NCBI RefSeq assembly: GCF_009932555.1
Contig: NZ_BLJO01000002.1
Coordinates: 687,249 to 751,248 of the forward strand
Origin: Steroidobacter agaridevorans
Lineage (GTDB): Bacteria; Pseudomonadota; Gammaproteobacteria; Steroidobacterales; Steroidobacteraceae
Direction: 5' to 3'
Length of the DNA: 64,000 bases
The notes under the pieces are model-generated. The model had not been told where the DNA came from, searched no databases, and was given only the letters and a program-made list of their open reading frames with translations. This document shows, piece after piece, positions 45,713 through 54,514 of this stretch. The position numbers and the translations under genes are program-made. Position 1 is the stretch's first letter. Every line of letters starts with the position of its first letter.

Positions 45713-47341
45713 ATGCACTGGACGGCTTTTCGGGGCGTGATCGCGGCGGCGGCCTTGGTCTTATCGGCGGTCTGTCATGCGCAGGACATCGAGCGCATGG
45801 ATCAGATCGTGCAGCATCTGGTCGATGGCAAGCAGTTCATGGGCTCGGTGCTGGTGGCGCGTGCCGACCAGATCGTGCTCCATAAGGCGTACGGAAGCGC
45901 CAACCTGGAATGGGACATCGCGAACACCCCGACGACGAAGTACCGCATCGGCTCGATCACGAAGCAGTTCACGAGCGCGAGCATCCTCCTGCTGGAGGAA
46001 CGCGGGAAACTCAAACTGGACGATCCCGTCAAGAAACATTTCGCCGAGGCGCCGGCCACGTGGGACAGCGTCACGCTCGAGCATCTGCTGACTCATACGT
46101 CCGGCATTCCGAATTTCACCAGTTTCCCCGAGTACCAGAAACTCAAGCAGTTCCAAACGCCGCTGACGGACCTCATCGGCCTGTTCAAGGACAAGCCGCT
46201 CGAGTTCGCCCCGGGCGAGAAGATGGCTTACTCGAACTCGGGCTACCTGCTGCTCGGTTACGTCATCGAGAAGGCTTCCGGGATGTCGTATGCCGACTTC
46301 GTTCAAGCAAACATCTTTACGCCGCTCGGCATGAAGGATTCGGGTTACGACTCGAATGCGTCGATCATCCCTCGCCGGGCGGCTGGCTACACGCGCAGCG
46401 GTGAGTCGCTGGTCAATGCCGATTTCGTGCATATGAGCATCCCGCATGCCGCAGGCGGCTTGTACTCGACCACCGAGGATCTGCTGCGTTGGCAGCGCCA
46501 GCTATACGGCGGCAAGCTGCTGTCAGGCGCATCGCTGACGAAAATGACCACCCCTTTCAAGAACGACTATGCGCTCGGCCTCGCCGTGCAGACCGGCAAG
46601 CGCAAGATGTACAGCCATGGCGGCGGCATCGAAGGCTTCAACACACTTCTGGCCTACTACCCTGACACGCAAGTCTCTGTAGTGGCGCTCGCCAACTTGA
46701 ACGGCGGCGCTCCGGCGGAGATTGCCGCGAAGCTCGGCTCTCTGGCGCATGGCGAGACGATCACGCTGACTCACGAGCGCAAGGAAATCGCCGTCCCTCG
46801 GGCAGTGCTCGAAAGATACGTCGGTACTTATGCGTTGTCGCCGCAGGTGAACGTCATGGTGACGCTCGACGGCGATCAACTGGTGACCCAGGTCTCGGGC
46901 CAGATACGGGCGGCGGCGTTTGCGGAATCGCCAACGCGTTTCTTTCTCAAAATCGTCGACGCGCAGTGGGAGTTCGTGGAAACCGATGGCAAGGTGACGC
47001 ACGTCGTCCTCCATCAGGGAGGGCGCGAGACCAAAGCACAGCGCACCAGCGATACGGTTGCGGTGAAACGTGAGATCACTCTGCCGGCCAATGCGTTGAA
47101 AAAATTTGTGGGAACCTATCAGCTACGGCCCGGTTTCGACCTGGTCATCAAGCTCGAGGGCGAGCAGCTCGTCCTGAACCCGACGGGACAAAAGTCCGAT
47201 CGTCTCTACGCCGAATCTGCGGACACCTTCTTCAGCAAGGTCGTCGACGCCTCGATTCAGTTCCATGGCAACGATCAAGGCGAGATCACGCACCTGACGT
47301 TGAACCAGGGGCAGTTCAAGGGGGATGCGCGGAGGAAGTGA
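45713..47341 (+). CDS. Exported serine hydrolase 4 (beta-lactamase class C fold) with two DUF3471 repeats
   Basis: A 542-residue exported protein with signal peptide (VIAAAALVLSAVCHAQ), S81-I-T-K84, YSNSGY and SHGGGIEGF motifs, followed by two homologous beta domains (LERYVGTYALSPQVNVMVTL around residue 370 and LKKFVGTYQLRPGFDLVIKL around 465) typical of DUF3471 tails. It is a soluble periplasmic relative of the tethered hydrolases at 31-36 kb. GAGGG precedes the start at 45713. Confidence 0.87.
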   Translation: MHWTAFRGVIAAAALVLSAVCHAQDIERMDQIVQHLVDGKQFMGSVLVARADQIVLHKAYGSANLEWDIANTPTTKYRIGSITKQFTSASILLLEERGKLKLDDPVKKHFAEAPATWDSVTLEHLLTHTSGIPNFTSFPEYQKLKQFQTPLTDLIGLFKDKPLEFAPGEKMAYSNSGYLLLGYVIEKASGMSYADFVQANIFTPLGMKDSGYDSNASIIPRRAAGYTRSGESLVNADFVHMSIPHAAGGLYSTTEDLLRWQRQLYGGKLLSGASLTKMTTPFKNDYALGLAVQTGKRKMYSHGGGIEGFNTLLAYYPDTQVSVVALANLNGGAPAEIAAKLGSLAHGETITLTHERKEIAVPRAVLERYVGTYALSPQVNVMVTLDGDQLVTQVSGQIRAAAFAESPTRFFLKIVDAQWEFVETDGKVTHVVLHQGGRETKAQRTSDTVAVKREITLPANALKKFVGTYQLRPGFDLVIKLEGEQLVLNPTGQKSDRLYAESADTFFSKVVDASIQFHGNDQGEITHLTLNQGQFKGDARRK

Positions 47342-47383
47342 TTTCTTGCGATGAAGTAAGCCGTCTATGACTGCCCCGCGCGC

Positions 47384-48661
47384 TCACGGAGGCCCGGTCT
47401 CGCCAGCGCACGCCTTCGCGCGCGCCAGGAGCAACTCCCGCTCGCGCACATTTTGCGCCATGACTGCCGCTCGCCCAAACTCCTTGTAAGCCTCCTCCAC
47501 GCGCCCGAGCTTGCTCAGCAGATCGCCGCGCACGCTCGGCAACAGGTGATACCCCCGCAGAGCCGGCTCGTCTGTCAAAGCATCTATCAGCTCGAGACCC
47601 GCCTCCGCGCCGAAAGCCATACCTACCGCGATCGCGCGGTTTAACTCTACGAGCGGCGATTGCGTGATCTCGACCAACGCGTCGTAGAGGGCGACGATTT
47701 TTTTCCAGTCCGTCTCGTCGGCCGAACGAGCTTGCGCGTGGCACGCAGCAATCGCCGCCTGTAGCGCATAGGGTCCAAGCGGACTGGCGAGCGCTTCGGC
47801 ACGAGCGAGTGCGGCGAGGCCCCGATGCACCAGAAGCTGGTCCCAGCGGGAGCGGTCCTGATCGAGAAGCAGGATCGGCTCCCCCGACGGACCGAGGCGC
47901 GCGCTAGCGCGTGAAGAATGTAGCTCCATCAGTGCTACGAGGCCGTGAACCTCGGCGTTGTCGGGTACCCGTTCGGCCAGAATCCGAGCCAACCGCAGGG
48001 CTTCTTCGCAAAGCTCCAGGCGCATCCAGTCTTTACCCCGGGTAGCCGCGTAGCCCTCGTTGAAGATGAGATAGATCACTTCGAACACCGAGGGCAACCG
48101 GTCAGCAAGATCCTCGCCACGCGGTATCTCAAAAGGCACGCGGGCCTCCGCCAGAGTTCGTTTCGCGCGAACGATACGTTGCGCGATGGTCGTTTCCGGG
48201 ACGAGAAATGCCCGGGCGATCTGATCCGTCGTGAGCCCGCCGAGAAGACGCAGTGTGAGTGCTACTCGCGCTTCTTTCGAAAGCACCGGGTGACACGCAA
48301 TCAGAATGAGGCGCAGGAGTTCGTCATCGACGCCCTCGTCGCTATCCGCTTCGATTTCGTGACGGTCGGCCGATGTGCCATTGGTGGCGTCGCTTTGGAT
48401 GCGCGCATGGGTCCGATCCAACATCCCACGCCGGCGCAGCTGATCGATGGCGCGGTTCTTTGCAGCCGCCATCAGCCACGCACCGGGATTGTTCGGAACA
48501 CCGGTGCCCGGCCAACGCTCGAGCGCCGCGAGGAGCGCTTCCTGAGCGAGATCCTCAGCAAGGCTGAGATCGCGCACGACGCGAACGAGACCACCGAGCA
48601 GCCGAGCTGACTCGATCCGCCAGACCGCTTCGATGGTCTCTCTCGTGACTGACTCTCGCAT
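47384..48661 (-). CDS. ECF-type RNA polymerase sigma factor, ECF42 group
   Basis: A 425-residue sigma factor longer than standard ECFs: region 2 (LAEDLAQEALLAALERWP, about residues 33-50), region 4 (GLTTDQIARAFLVPETTIAQRIVRAKRTL, about 140-170), and a long C-terminal TPR-like extension (about 200-420) characteristic of the DUF6596/ECF42 group. ECF42 factors lack a classical anti-sigma factor and are controlled through this C-terminal domain. The gene directly follows the DGPF-domain gene, which is its usual partner and target. ATG 48661 is preferred; a TTG at 48679 overlaps the upstream stop. Confidence 0.9.
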   Translation of the reverse strand: MRESVTRETIEAVWRIESARLLGGLVRVVRDLSLAEDLAQEALLAALERWPGTGVPNNPGAWLMAAAKNRAIDQLRRRGMLDRTHARIQSDATNGTSADRHEIEADSDEGVDDELLRLILIACHPVLSKEARVALTLRLLGGLTTDQIARAFLVPETTIAQRIVRAKRTLAEARVPFEIPRGEDLADRLPSVFEVIYLIFNEGYAATRGKDWMRLELCEEALRLARILAERVPDNAEVHGLVALMELHSSRASARLGPSGEPILLLDQDRSRWDQLLVHRGLAALARAEALASPLGPYALQAAIAACHAQARSADETDWKKIVALYDALVEITQSPLVELNRAIAVGMAFGAEAGLELIDALTDEPALRGYHLLPSVRGDLLSKLGRVEEAYKEFGRAAVMAQNVRERELLLARAKACAGETGPP

Positions 48662-48675
48662 CGATGGGCACCAAT

Positions 48676-49104
48676 TCAACGTTTCCCTCTGAAAGTTTCG
48701 CTCCAGGTGGGAGCGGCTTTACGAATCACCTCGAGGTACTGGGGCGGGATATCGGATGGCTCCGTCATGGGGTGAATCGTGAGCACATCGGCGGCGCCCA
48801 GTCCAACCGGGCAACGAAGCGCCCACTGGGTCGCATCCTCCAGCGAGGGTACGTCTATCAGATAGAAGCCGCCGACCAGTTCCTTGGACTCTACAAAGGG
48901 CCCGTCGAGAACGGTGCGCTTGCCCTTCGATACACCAACCCGTACCCCTTTGCGGGCAGGATTCAGCCCTTCCGAGGCGACGAGCACCCCGGCCCGGTGC
49001 ATTTCTTCGTTGAACCGCATGTAAGCGGCGAAGGTCTCGTCGTCGACGGGCCGGTCGGACGCCGGCGCCTGCGGATCAGAGGCGGCTGTGATGAGAAATC
49101 GCAT
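48676..49104 (-). CDS. DGPF-domain (YCII-related) protein
   Basis: A 142-residue member of the DGPF family, named for the conserved VLDGPFVESKE-type motif seen here around residue 71. YMRFNEEMHRAGVLVASEGL is also typical. The domain is dimeric and related to muconolactone isomerase-like folds; its function is unclear. It is upstream of the ECF42 sigma factor gene (stop about 15 bases before the sigma ATG). AGGAG seven bases before the ATG at 49104 fixes the start. Confidence 0.9.
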   Translation of the reverse strand: MRFLITAASDPQAPASDRPVDDETFAAYMRFNEEMHRAGVLVASEGLNPARKGVRVGVSKGKRTVLDGPFVESKELVGGFYLIDVPSLEDATQWALRCPVGLGAADVLTIHPMTEPSDIPPQYLEVIRKAAPTWSETFRGKR

Positions 49105-49348
49105 CTTTGGTCTCCTGTAGTCACGCCGGCTCGCCGGAAGCCCCAAGAGCATCGGTGCCGGTCTTGCCCGGATACGACGAATGACGGCCGGTCCGATCGA
49201 CGTCCCGCCGATCTTTTTTTTGGGCCCGCGATTGCAGCTGATCCACGAGCTACAAGAAGTCAAGTCAGAGACCGGCCTGGAGCCGATGGCCACGATACCC
49301 GGATAAATAACAACAACAACCCCGTGGAGCAGTCATCCAGCCTACGGA

Positions 49349-49882
49349 CTATTCAATTGCATCCGTTACTCTGAGCAGCAGGTTTCCATCCGGCGTACAG
49401 AACTCCCTCGATCTGTATGCGCCTCGTTTGATTCGCGTCAGTTGCGTTGCGGGCACGAACCGCTCCCCATAATTGGGCAACTCCCAGGCATCGATAACAG
49501 TCGCCTGCCCGCTCTCCAAGATATCGGCGAGCAGCAATTCCATATCGACAAGATACAACGCGTCCTTGAGGAGCAATACAAACAGGTCTTTCGAATTGCC
49601 GGCTGGAAGACCGTCGCGAATATCTTTCAGCAGGCGCTGGGCAGGAGATGAAGCACCCTTCGCCCGCGGACGAATCCGCTCCTCCAGCTTTCGCACCAAC
49701 GTCGCCGGTTCCACGACGATCGCGTAGTGGTCGGCACGATAATAGTAGAACTCCTGCAGCGTTCTCTTTTGCAGAGTGATCCTGCTGGTCGGATAGTCGG
49801 TGTTTCCTTTCGTGTCGGCCGAGCACCCCGCCTCGGCCTTGAAAGCCAGCCAACATAGGAGCAGAACGAAACAGCTTCTCAT
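49349..49882 (-). CDS. Exported hypothetical protein
   Basis: A 177-residue protein with signal peptide (CFVLLLCWLAFKAEAGC, cleavage possibly before the cysteine, so a lipoprotein or disulfide is possible). No family was recognised. Visible segments include YYYRADHYAIVVEPATLVRKLEERIRP and LKDALYLVDMELLLADIL, and a cysteine near the C-terminus (REFCTPDG). It stands alone. ATG 49882 is taken as start; the ribosome site is weak. Confidence 0.6.
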   Translation of the reverse strand: MRSCFVLLLCWLAFKAEAGCSADTKGNTDYPTSRITLQKRTLQEFYYYRADHYAIVVEPATLVRKLEERIRPRAKGASSPAQRLLKDIRDGLPAGNSKDLFVLLLKDALYLVDMELLLADILESGQATVIDAWELPNYGERFVPATQLTRIKRGAYRSREFCTPDGNLLLRVTDAIE

Positions 49883-50022
49883 GACGATACCCAAGCGCTA
49901 CGCAGCCATGAGTTCTTTCTGTCGGCCTCGGATGGCTTCGCAGGCAGGATTGGTGCCCCTGAGCGGAGCTGGGTTGAACCGAGTCCTTGAAACGCTGAGG
50001 GAATGGAACGCCTTACCGGCAC

Positions 50023-50463
50023 TCAGGAATCGGGTAAATTGTCGACCCATGGATTGAACACCGGCACGCGCGCCTTTGCATATTCGGCAGTATCACGCGA
50101 GACGACTGTGAGACCGTGATGCTGACCGGTCGCAGCGATGATGAGATCGGGTTGCGGGAAGGTATGTCCGCTCTTGCGCCCTTCCTCAACCATGAGTCGC
50201 CACTTGAACATGACGTCCTCGCTGACCGCGAGCGCTCGCCCCTCAAACATCGGGCGAACTTTGTTAGTAAGCCAGTCCGTGAGTTCGGAGCGGCGCCCGG
50301 GATCGGGAACGAGCTCTATACCAAAGCGGATCTCGGCCAGCGTCACGATGCTGATATGAAGTAGCTCGAGGGGTTGGCTCGCGACGAACGCAAGTACCTT
50401 ACGTTCCGGCCTTGGCCGACGGAGCTCCGAGAGAATGTTAGTGTCCAGCAGCCAACCTGTCAC
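50023..50463 (-). CDS. vapC: VapC/FitB-type PIN-domain toxin
   Basis: A 146-residue PIN RNase toxin with the acidic residues at D8 (WLLDTNILSELRR), E44 (TLAEIRFGIEL), D103 (PQPDLIIAATG) and D124 (VSRDTAEY), the expected metal-binding set. VapC toxins cleave tRNA or rRNA. The start overlaps the antitoxin stop by four bases. The upstream antitoxin is Phd/YefM-like, a common pairing. Confidence 0.92.
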   Translation of the reverse strand: MTGWLLDTNILSELRRPRPERKVLAFVASQPLELLHISIVTLAEIRFGIELVPDPGRRSELTDWLTNKVRPMFEGRALAVSEDVMFKWRLMVEEGRKSGHTFPQPDLIIAATGQHHGLTVVSRDTAEYAKARVPVFNPWVDNLPDS

Positions 50464-50783
50464 AGAGAGATATCTCGTACGGGCATGGGTTCCCGCTTGG
50501 GCGCGATATCGACATCACGATAAGGCGATGCTTGCATCGCCGCTATGAGCGCCTCACCGGTCACGTCGCCCTTCATGCGTCGAAAGTCCTCAGCGGCGAT
50601 TACTACCACTTCATCGCGCCCATGCACGGTCACGTGCTGCGGCCCTTCGCTTCTGACCTTGCGCACGAGTTCGCTGAACCGCGCCTTGGCGTCCTGCAGG
50701 ACCCAATATCCCCGTCGATTCTTCGCAGCCGCGCGCTGAGGCTTCTTGGGTGCTCCGGATTTGGATTTTGGTGACCTAGTCAT
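50460..50783 (-). CDS. Phd/YefM-type antitoxin
   Basis: A 107-residue antitoxin with a basic N-terminal extension (residues 1-25) and the Phd core (WVLQDAKARFSELVRKVRSEGPQHVTVHG, then DEVVVIAAEDFRRM). It overlaps vapC by four bases. An operator-like palindrome surrounds its start codon, which fits autoregulation. ATG 50783 is chosen; a longer frame would run through the operator. Confidence 0.88.
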   Translation of the reverse strand: MTRSPKSKSGAPKKPQRAAAKNRRGYWVLQDAKARFSELVRKVRSEGPQHVTVHGRDEVVVIAAEDFRRMKGDVTGEALIAAMQASPYRDVDIAPKREPMPVRDISL

Positions 50784-50801
50784 GCTGACTAGATTAGCAT
50801 G
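50781..50801 (-). promoter_or_regulatory. Operator-like palindrome CATGCT-N9-AGCATG over the antitoxin start
   Basis: The 6-bp arms plus a CTAG core span the antitoxin start codon and the bases before it. On the minus strand TAATCT within it could serve as a -10. The position suits autorepression by the antitoxin/VapC complex. Confidence 0.5.
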
Positions 50802-50838
50802 TCTCGTAAGCTGCTGCGGCGGCCTCTTCTCGCTTGTT

Positions 50839-51072
50839 TTATCTTGCGAAAATGGCGGCTGAATGTTCGCAATTATTTGATTCAAAAAGATTTTTTGTGA
50901 CTTTACGCAGACTGAACCGGAAGAATTCTTCCACCTCGCGCACTCGACGCGTCGCGTCCTCAGCGAGCCAATCGAGACGACCTTTTCCCATTCTGCGCGC
51001 CGCCATTCGGGCCTCCATCAGATTTGCATTCATTCGACAGACCGTCAAAAGATGCTGAATTTTACGGATCAT
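50839..51072 (-). CDS. Small basic helical protein, hypothetical
   Basis: A 77-residue Arg-rich helical protein (MEARMAARRMGKGRLDWLAEDATRRVREVEEFFRF). Its ATG overlaps the end of the preceding 283-residue gene by 11 bases, which suggests coupled translation. No family was recognised. It lies just upstream of the antitoxin operator. Confidence 0.45.
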   Translation of the reverse strand: MIRKIQHLLTVCRMNANLMEARMAARRMGKGRLDWLAEDATRRVREVEEFFRFSLRKVTKNLFESNNCEHSAAIFAR

Positions 51073-51913
51073 CTGGCGCGCGCTGTAGCACGCCCCTCAA
51101 TCTGGTGCGCGCCGGTGTGGCAGCAGCTTCGAGAGCCTCCAAATCTTCAGAATTCGCTTCGGTCTTGCCCTGAATGTATTGGTGCGTTGGTAGCATCACG
51201 TAGTCCAACGCGCGCTTGTTAATGACAATGGTCCGGTGCCAACCCTCGGCGGCCAGAACGATCATGCCATCTGCCGACTGCCCGCCATCAAGATCGATCA
51301 GCTCTGAGAAGGCTCGGTAAAGCCTCTCAGGACCGTCGACGTAAACACTTCGTCGGTTACCCGAAGACAGCTGGTAAGTTGTTCTGTTAGCGAGAGCGAA
51401 AATCAGATCTGTTTCCTTCTGATTCTTCTCGCGTTCACTTTCAAGATCCTCTGGCTTGATCCGCCCATCAGCCACCAGCTTTTCGTACTGCTCATCCGTG
51501 ATCATTACTCGCTCAGTGACCCGCTGCACATCGACCGGATCGAAGTCCTCCAGACCAATACCATCTGCTGCCAACGCCTCGACAATCTCCCAGTCGCGCG
51601 TATCCGGCATTTGAATGCTTACGTGATCTGGATAGTCACGGAACACTTCGCCCTCGGGCCCACAATCGTCGTACGCCTCGCTGGAGAAGTACAAGTCAGC
51701 GATAGCGCCGCTTCTAATGACTACTGTCTGATTCGCTAGACTTTGGACCATCACGAACGCTAAGTCTTCCTGCAGTTCCTCGTGCAGACGACGAAACGCT
51801 CCGTCTGAAATGGAAAGCAGCAGAGGAGCCCCGCCGCCGCAGAACTGAATCGACACTTCCCCATAGTAGTTAAGGTCCTCACCCACCGGTGATTCACGCG
51901 CCGAGAGAGCCAC
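51062..51913 (-). CDS. Hypothetical acidic protein in a lower-GC patch
   Basis: A 283-residue protein without signal peptide or membrane helix. No family was recognised. It is rich in Asp/Glu, with a charged helical middle (EQYEKLVADGRIKPEDLESE) and beta-like segments such as MIVLAAEGWHRTIVINKRALDYVML. Base composition is visibly less GC-rich than most neighbours, and the gene lies between a toxin-antitoxin pair and a tRNA, which suggests acquisition. The nearest upstream in-frame start is uncertain. Confidence 0.6.
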   Translation of the reverse strand: MALSARESPVGEDLNYYGEVSIQFCGGGAPLLLSISDGAFRRLHEELQEDLAFVMVQSLANQTVVIRSGAIADLYFSSEAYDDCGPEGEVFRDYPDHVSIQMPDTRDWEIVEALAADGIGLEDFDPVDVQRVTERVMITDEQYEKLVADGRIKPEDLESEREKNQKETDLIFALANRTTYQLSSGNRRSVYVDGPERLYRAFSELIDLDGGQSADGMIVLAAEGWHRTIVINKRALDYVMLPTHQYIQGKTEANSEDLEALEAAATPARTRLRGVLQRAPDDP

Positions 51914-52337
51914 TAAGCGTTCGATGAGGAGTTGGTATCCTCGAGCGGACTAGGTTGAACCGTTCTAACGAAACGGCTCGAGTTCTGGCGAAACTGCAGG
52001 AAAGGCACACCGAATTGAGCCGGAACGCGAGCTATTCAACGCGCGCTCCTATCCGGCGATGAAACTGAAATCCACGTTTGCGCAACCTCGATTCCAACAA
52101 CGTCCACACAACGACGAGCGCAGTAGCGAAGACCGCCTGCCACAGAGCGCCCCGCGCCCTACGTGGGCGCCACCAAACTCAGCTGCTTCGAGCGCAACTA
52201 ACAGCATCTAGAGACGCTCGCATACTAAGGCACTTGAGCAAGTTGACGCGTCACGCGGTCCTTCAAGGCCGCTGATCGAATACTTGGCTGGCATCCCTGC
52301 CGTGCATACTGAGCTACGGATTGGTCTCTTTTTGAGT
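51914..52337. other. Intergenic region on the 3' side of tRNA-Arg, with a partial tRNA repeat
   Basis: About 420 bases without a convincing gene. The 12-mer ACTGAGCTACGG at 52308-52319 repeats the D-arm side of the tRNA-Arg gene (52398-52409). No integrase or clear attachment core was found. Confidence 0.5.
52308..52319. repeat. 12-base copy of tRNA-Arg sequence (possible att or tRNA fragment)
   Basis: ACTGAGCTACGG here is identical to 52398-52409 inside the tRNA gene and lies just past its 3' end. Flanking bases diverge at once. It could be an island scar or a chance or partial duplication. Confidence 0.4.
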
Positions 52338-52413
52338 TGGTGCGCCCGGCAGGAGTTGAACCTGCGACCTACCGCTTAGGAGGCGGTCGCTCTATCCACT
52401 GAGCTACGGGCGC
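52338..52413 (-). tRNA. tRNA-Arg (anticodon CCU), CCA encoded
   Basis: The minus strand starts GCGCCCG, has a D-arm with GTAGCTCAGTGGATAGAGC, an anticodon arm with loop CTCCTAA (anticodon CCT), a T-arm with GGTTCAACTC and acceptor CGGGCGC, then discriminator A and an encoded CCA. The 76-base cloverleaf pairs fully by inspection. The codon read is AGG. Confidence 0.96.
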
Positions 52414-52445
52414 AACCAGGCGACATTCTAGCAGCTCACACAACT

Positions 52446-52685
52446 TCATGTCCTCGCGGGGTCATTCTTCTTCGCCCCGCGCAGGTTCAGGACGAACAGG
52501 CCGACTTGCAGGACGATCAGGGCCAGGGCGTCTTCGTGCCAGCCCCAGACGATCCACAGCACATTGCTCACGATGAACGTCCAGAAGCCCCAGTTGCGGC
52601 GGGCTTTGGACTGGGACGCGACCAGCCAGGCGGCCGCCAGGGTGACGACCATCGCGGGCCATTGCAGCAGCGACAACGCATCCAT
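52446..52685 (-). CDS. Small membrane protein, hypothetical
   Basis: A 79-residue protein with two or three hydrophobic helices (WPAMVVTLAAAWLVA, FWTFIVSNVLWIVWGW, LALIVLQVGLFVLNL) and a charged C-terminus (RGAKKNDPART). It resembles small conserved inner-membrane proteins of unknown role. GAGG before the ATG at 52685 supports the start. It is divergent from the hybrid kinase gene. Confidence 0.72.
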   Translation of the reverse strand: MDALSLLQWPAMVVTLAAAWLVASQSKARRNWGFWTFIVSNVLWIVWGWHEDALALIVLQVGLFVLNLRGAKKNDPART

Positions 52686-52848
52686 GAATACCTCGGATCG
52701 GGCGATTCGGCGTGGGAATGCCGGCGATCGAAGCAATCGCCCGGGTGCGGTACGAGTTCCGGCGCGGTGACGATGCGGCTGTCGGGAATGCACGTGCTTT
52801 GCTAGATTGCCCGCTTTGTCGGCGGCCGACAGCTTCCCATCGAATTAC

Positions 52849-54513
52849 ATGCTCGTCAGACGCATCCGCAAATGGTACGAGGCTACGCAATTCCTGCGCG
52901 AGCACATCTGGCTCGGCTATGCCTTTGCCTTGTTGACCAGCATCGGCGCCATGTATGTGCGGGTGCTGCTCAGTGGCGTGCTCGAAGGCTTTCCGTTCAT
53001 CACGTTCTTCGTCGCCATCGTGCTCACGGCGTTTATTTTCGGCTGGCGGGCCGGCGCCCTGGCAGGCGCGCTGGGCGGCGTGATTTCCGGGTACTTCCTG
53101 CTGCCGTCCGACTGGTCCCTGTTCGGCAGCGGCATGTCGAACTGGATCGGCATGGGCTTCTACATCGTACTGGTCGGCGTGATCCTGCTGTTGACCGCGG
53201 CCATGCATCGCGGCTTTGCCGAATATGCCCAAGACGACCGCTTACGCCGGCAGCTGAACGACCTGCTGGAAATTCGGGTCGCGGAGCGCACCGCCGAGCT
53301 GGAGTCGGCGAATCAGAAGCTGCGCGACGAAGCCCAATCGCGAGCGGCCGCCGAAGCGCTGGTCAGACAGATGCAAAAGATGGAAGTCGTCGGCCAGCTC
53401 ACCGGCGGCATCGCGCACGACTTCAACAACATGCTCGCCATCATCGTCGGCTCGCTCGACATGGCGAAGAAATACTTTCAACGCGATCCGGCCAAAGCGT
53501 CGCGATCCATCGACCATGCGCTGGAAGGCGCCACGCGCGCCGCCGAGTTGACAGCGCGGCTCCTGGCGTTCTCGCGGCAGCAACCGCTCGATCCCCGCGT
53601 CGTGGACGCGAATAAACTGGTGAGCGGCATGTCGGAGCTGCTGACGCGAACGCTCGGCGGCAACGTGCGCATGGAAACGGTGCTCGCCGGGGGGCTGTGG
53701 CGCATGTTCGCCGACCCGCCGCAACTCGAGAGCGCGATCCTCAATCTGTGCGTGAACGGTCGCGATGCCATGCCCGACGGCGGCAAGATCACGCTGGAGA
53801 CGATGAATGCGCATCTCGACGACGTCTACGCCGCGGCGCATGCCGAGGTTCGGCCCGGTCAGTACGTGGCGATCGCGGTCACCGACACCGGCACAGGAAT
53901 GACTGCCGAGGTGCTGTCACGCGCGTTCGACCCCTTCTTCACGACCAAGAAGCCCGGCCAGGGCACGGGGCTGGGGTTGTCGCAGGTGTATGGCTTCGCG
54001 AAACAATCCGGCGGCCACGTGAAGATGTATTCGGAAGTGGGCCAGGGCACGACGGTGAAGCTCTACCTGCCCCGCTACGTCGGCGAGGATGAGCCGCTTC
54101 AACACGAGCTGCCCATGGATCGTCAGCTCCAAGGGTCGTCGTCGGAAGTCATTCTCGTGGTGGAAGACGAAGACCGCGTGCGTCGGATGTCAGTGCAGCT
54201 GCTCAGCGACTTGGGTTACACAGTCATTCACGCCAGCGATGCGAAGCAGGCGCTCGCGATGCTGGAGACCGGGGGCGTCGCGTTCGACCTGCTGTTTACG
54301 GATGTCGTGATGCCTGACATGAACGGCAAGCAACTCGCCGATCGCGTCCGCGAGCTGCGACCGGGAGCCAAAGTGCTGTACACCACCGGCTACACGCGCA
54401 ATGCGGTCATTCACAACGGCATGCTCGACCGCGATGTCTCATTCCTGCCCAAGCCCTTCACGATCCAACAGCTCGCGACCAAAGTCCGCCAGGTATTGGA
54501 TCAGAAGCAGTAG
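52849..54513 (+). CDS. Membrane hybrid sensor histidine kinase with DUF4118-like sensor
   Basis: A 554-residue kinase: a four-helix membrane region of the KdpD/DUF4118 type in residues about 15-125, a coiled-coil linker (130-175), HisKA with H190 (GGIAHDFNNML), HATPase (LNLCVNGRDAMPDGG, FFTTKKPGQGTGLGLS), and a C-terminal receiver with Asp485 (FTDVVMPDMNG). No partner regulator is adjacent; output may go through the receiver. ATG 52849 is preferred to an in-frame TTG at 52807. It ends two bases from the convergent reductase gene. Confidence 0.92.
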   Translation: MLVRRIRKWYEATQFLREHIWLGYAFALLTSIGAMYVRVLLSGVLEGFPFITFFVAIVLTAFIFGWRAGALAGALGGVISGYFLLPSDWSLFGSGMSNWIGMGFYIVLVGVILLLTAAMHRGFAEYAQDDRLRRQLNDLLEIRVAERTAELESANQKLRDEAQSRAAAEALVRQMQKMEVVGQLTGGIAHDFNNMLAIIVGSLDMAKKYFQRDPAKASRSIDHALEGATRAAELTARLLAFSRQQPLDPRVVDANKLVSGMSELLTRTLGGNVRMETVLAGGLWRMFADPPQLESAILNLCVNGRDAMPDGGKITLETMNAHLDDVYAAAHAEVRPGQYVAIAVTDTGTGMTAEVLSRAFDPFFTTKKPGQGTGLGLSQVYGFAKQSGGHVKMYSEVGQGTTVKLYLPRYVGEDEPLQHELPMDRQLQGSSSEVILVVEDEDRVRRMSVQLLSDLGYTVIHASDAKQALAMLETGGVAFDLLFTDVVMPDMNGKQLADRVRELRPGAKVLYTTGYTRNAVIHNGMLDRDVSFLPKPFTIQQLATKVRQVLDQKQ

Positions 54514-54514
54514 C

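Noticed and set aside
52078-52275. 65-residue plus-strand frame next to tRNA-Arg
   Set aside because: Low-complexity, no ribosome site, no recognisable domain.
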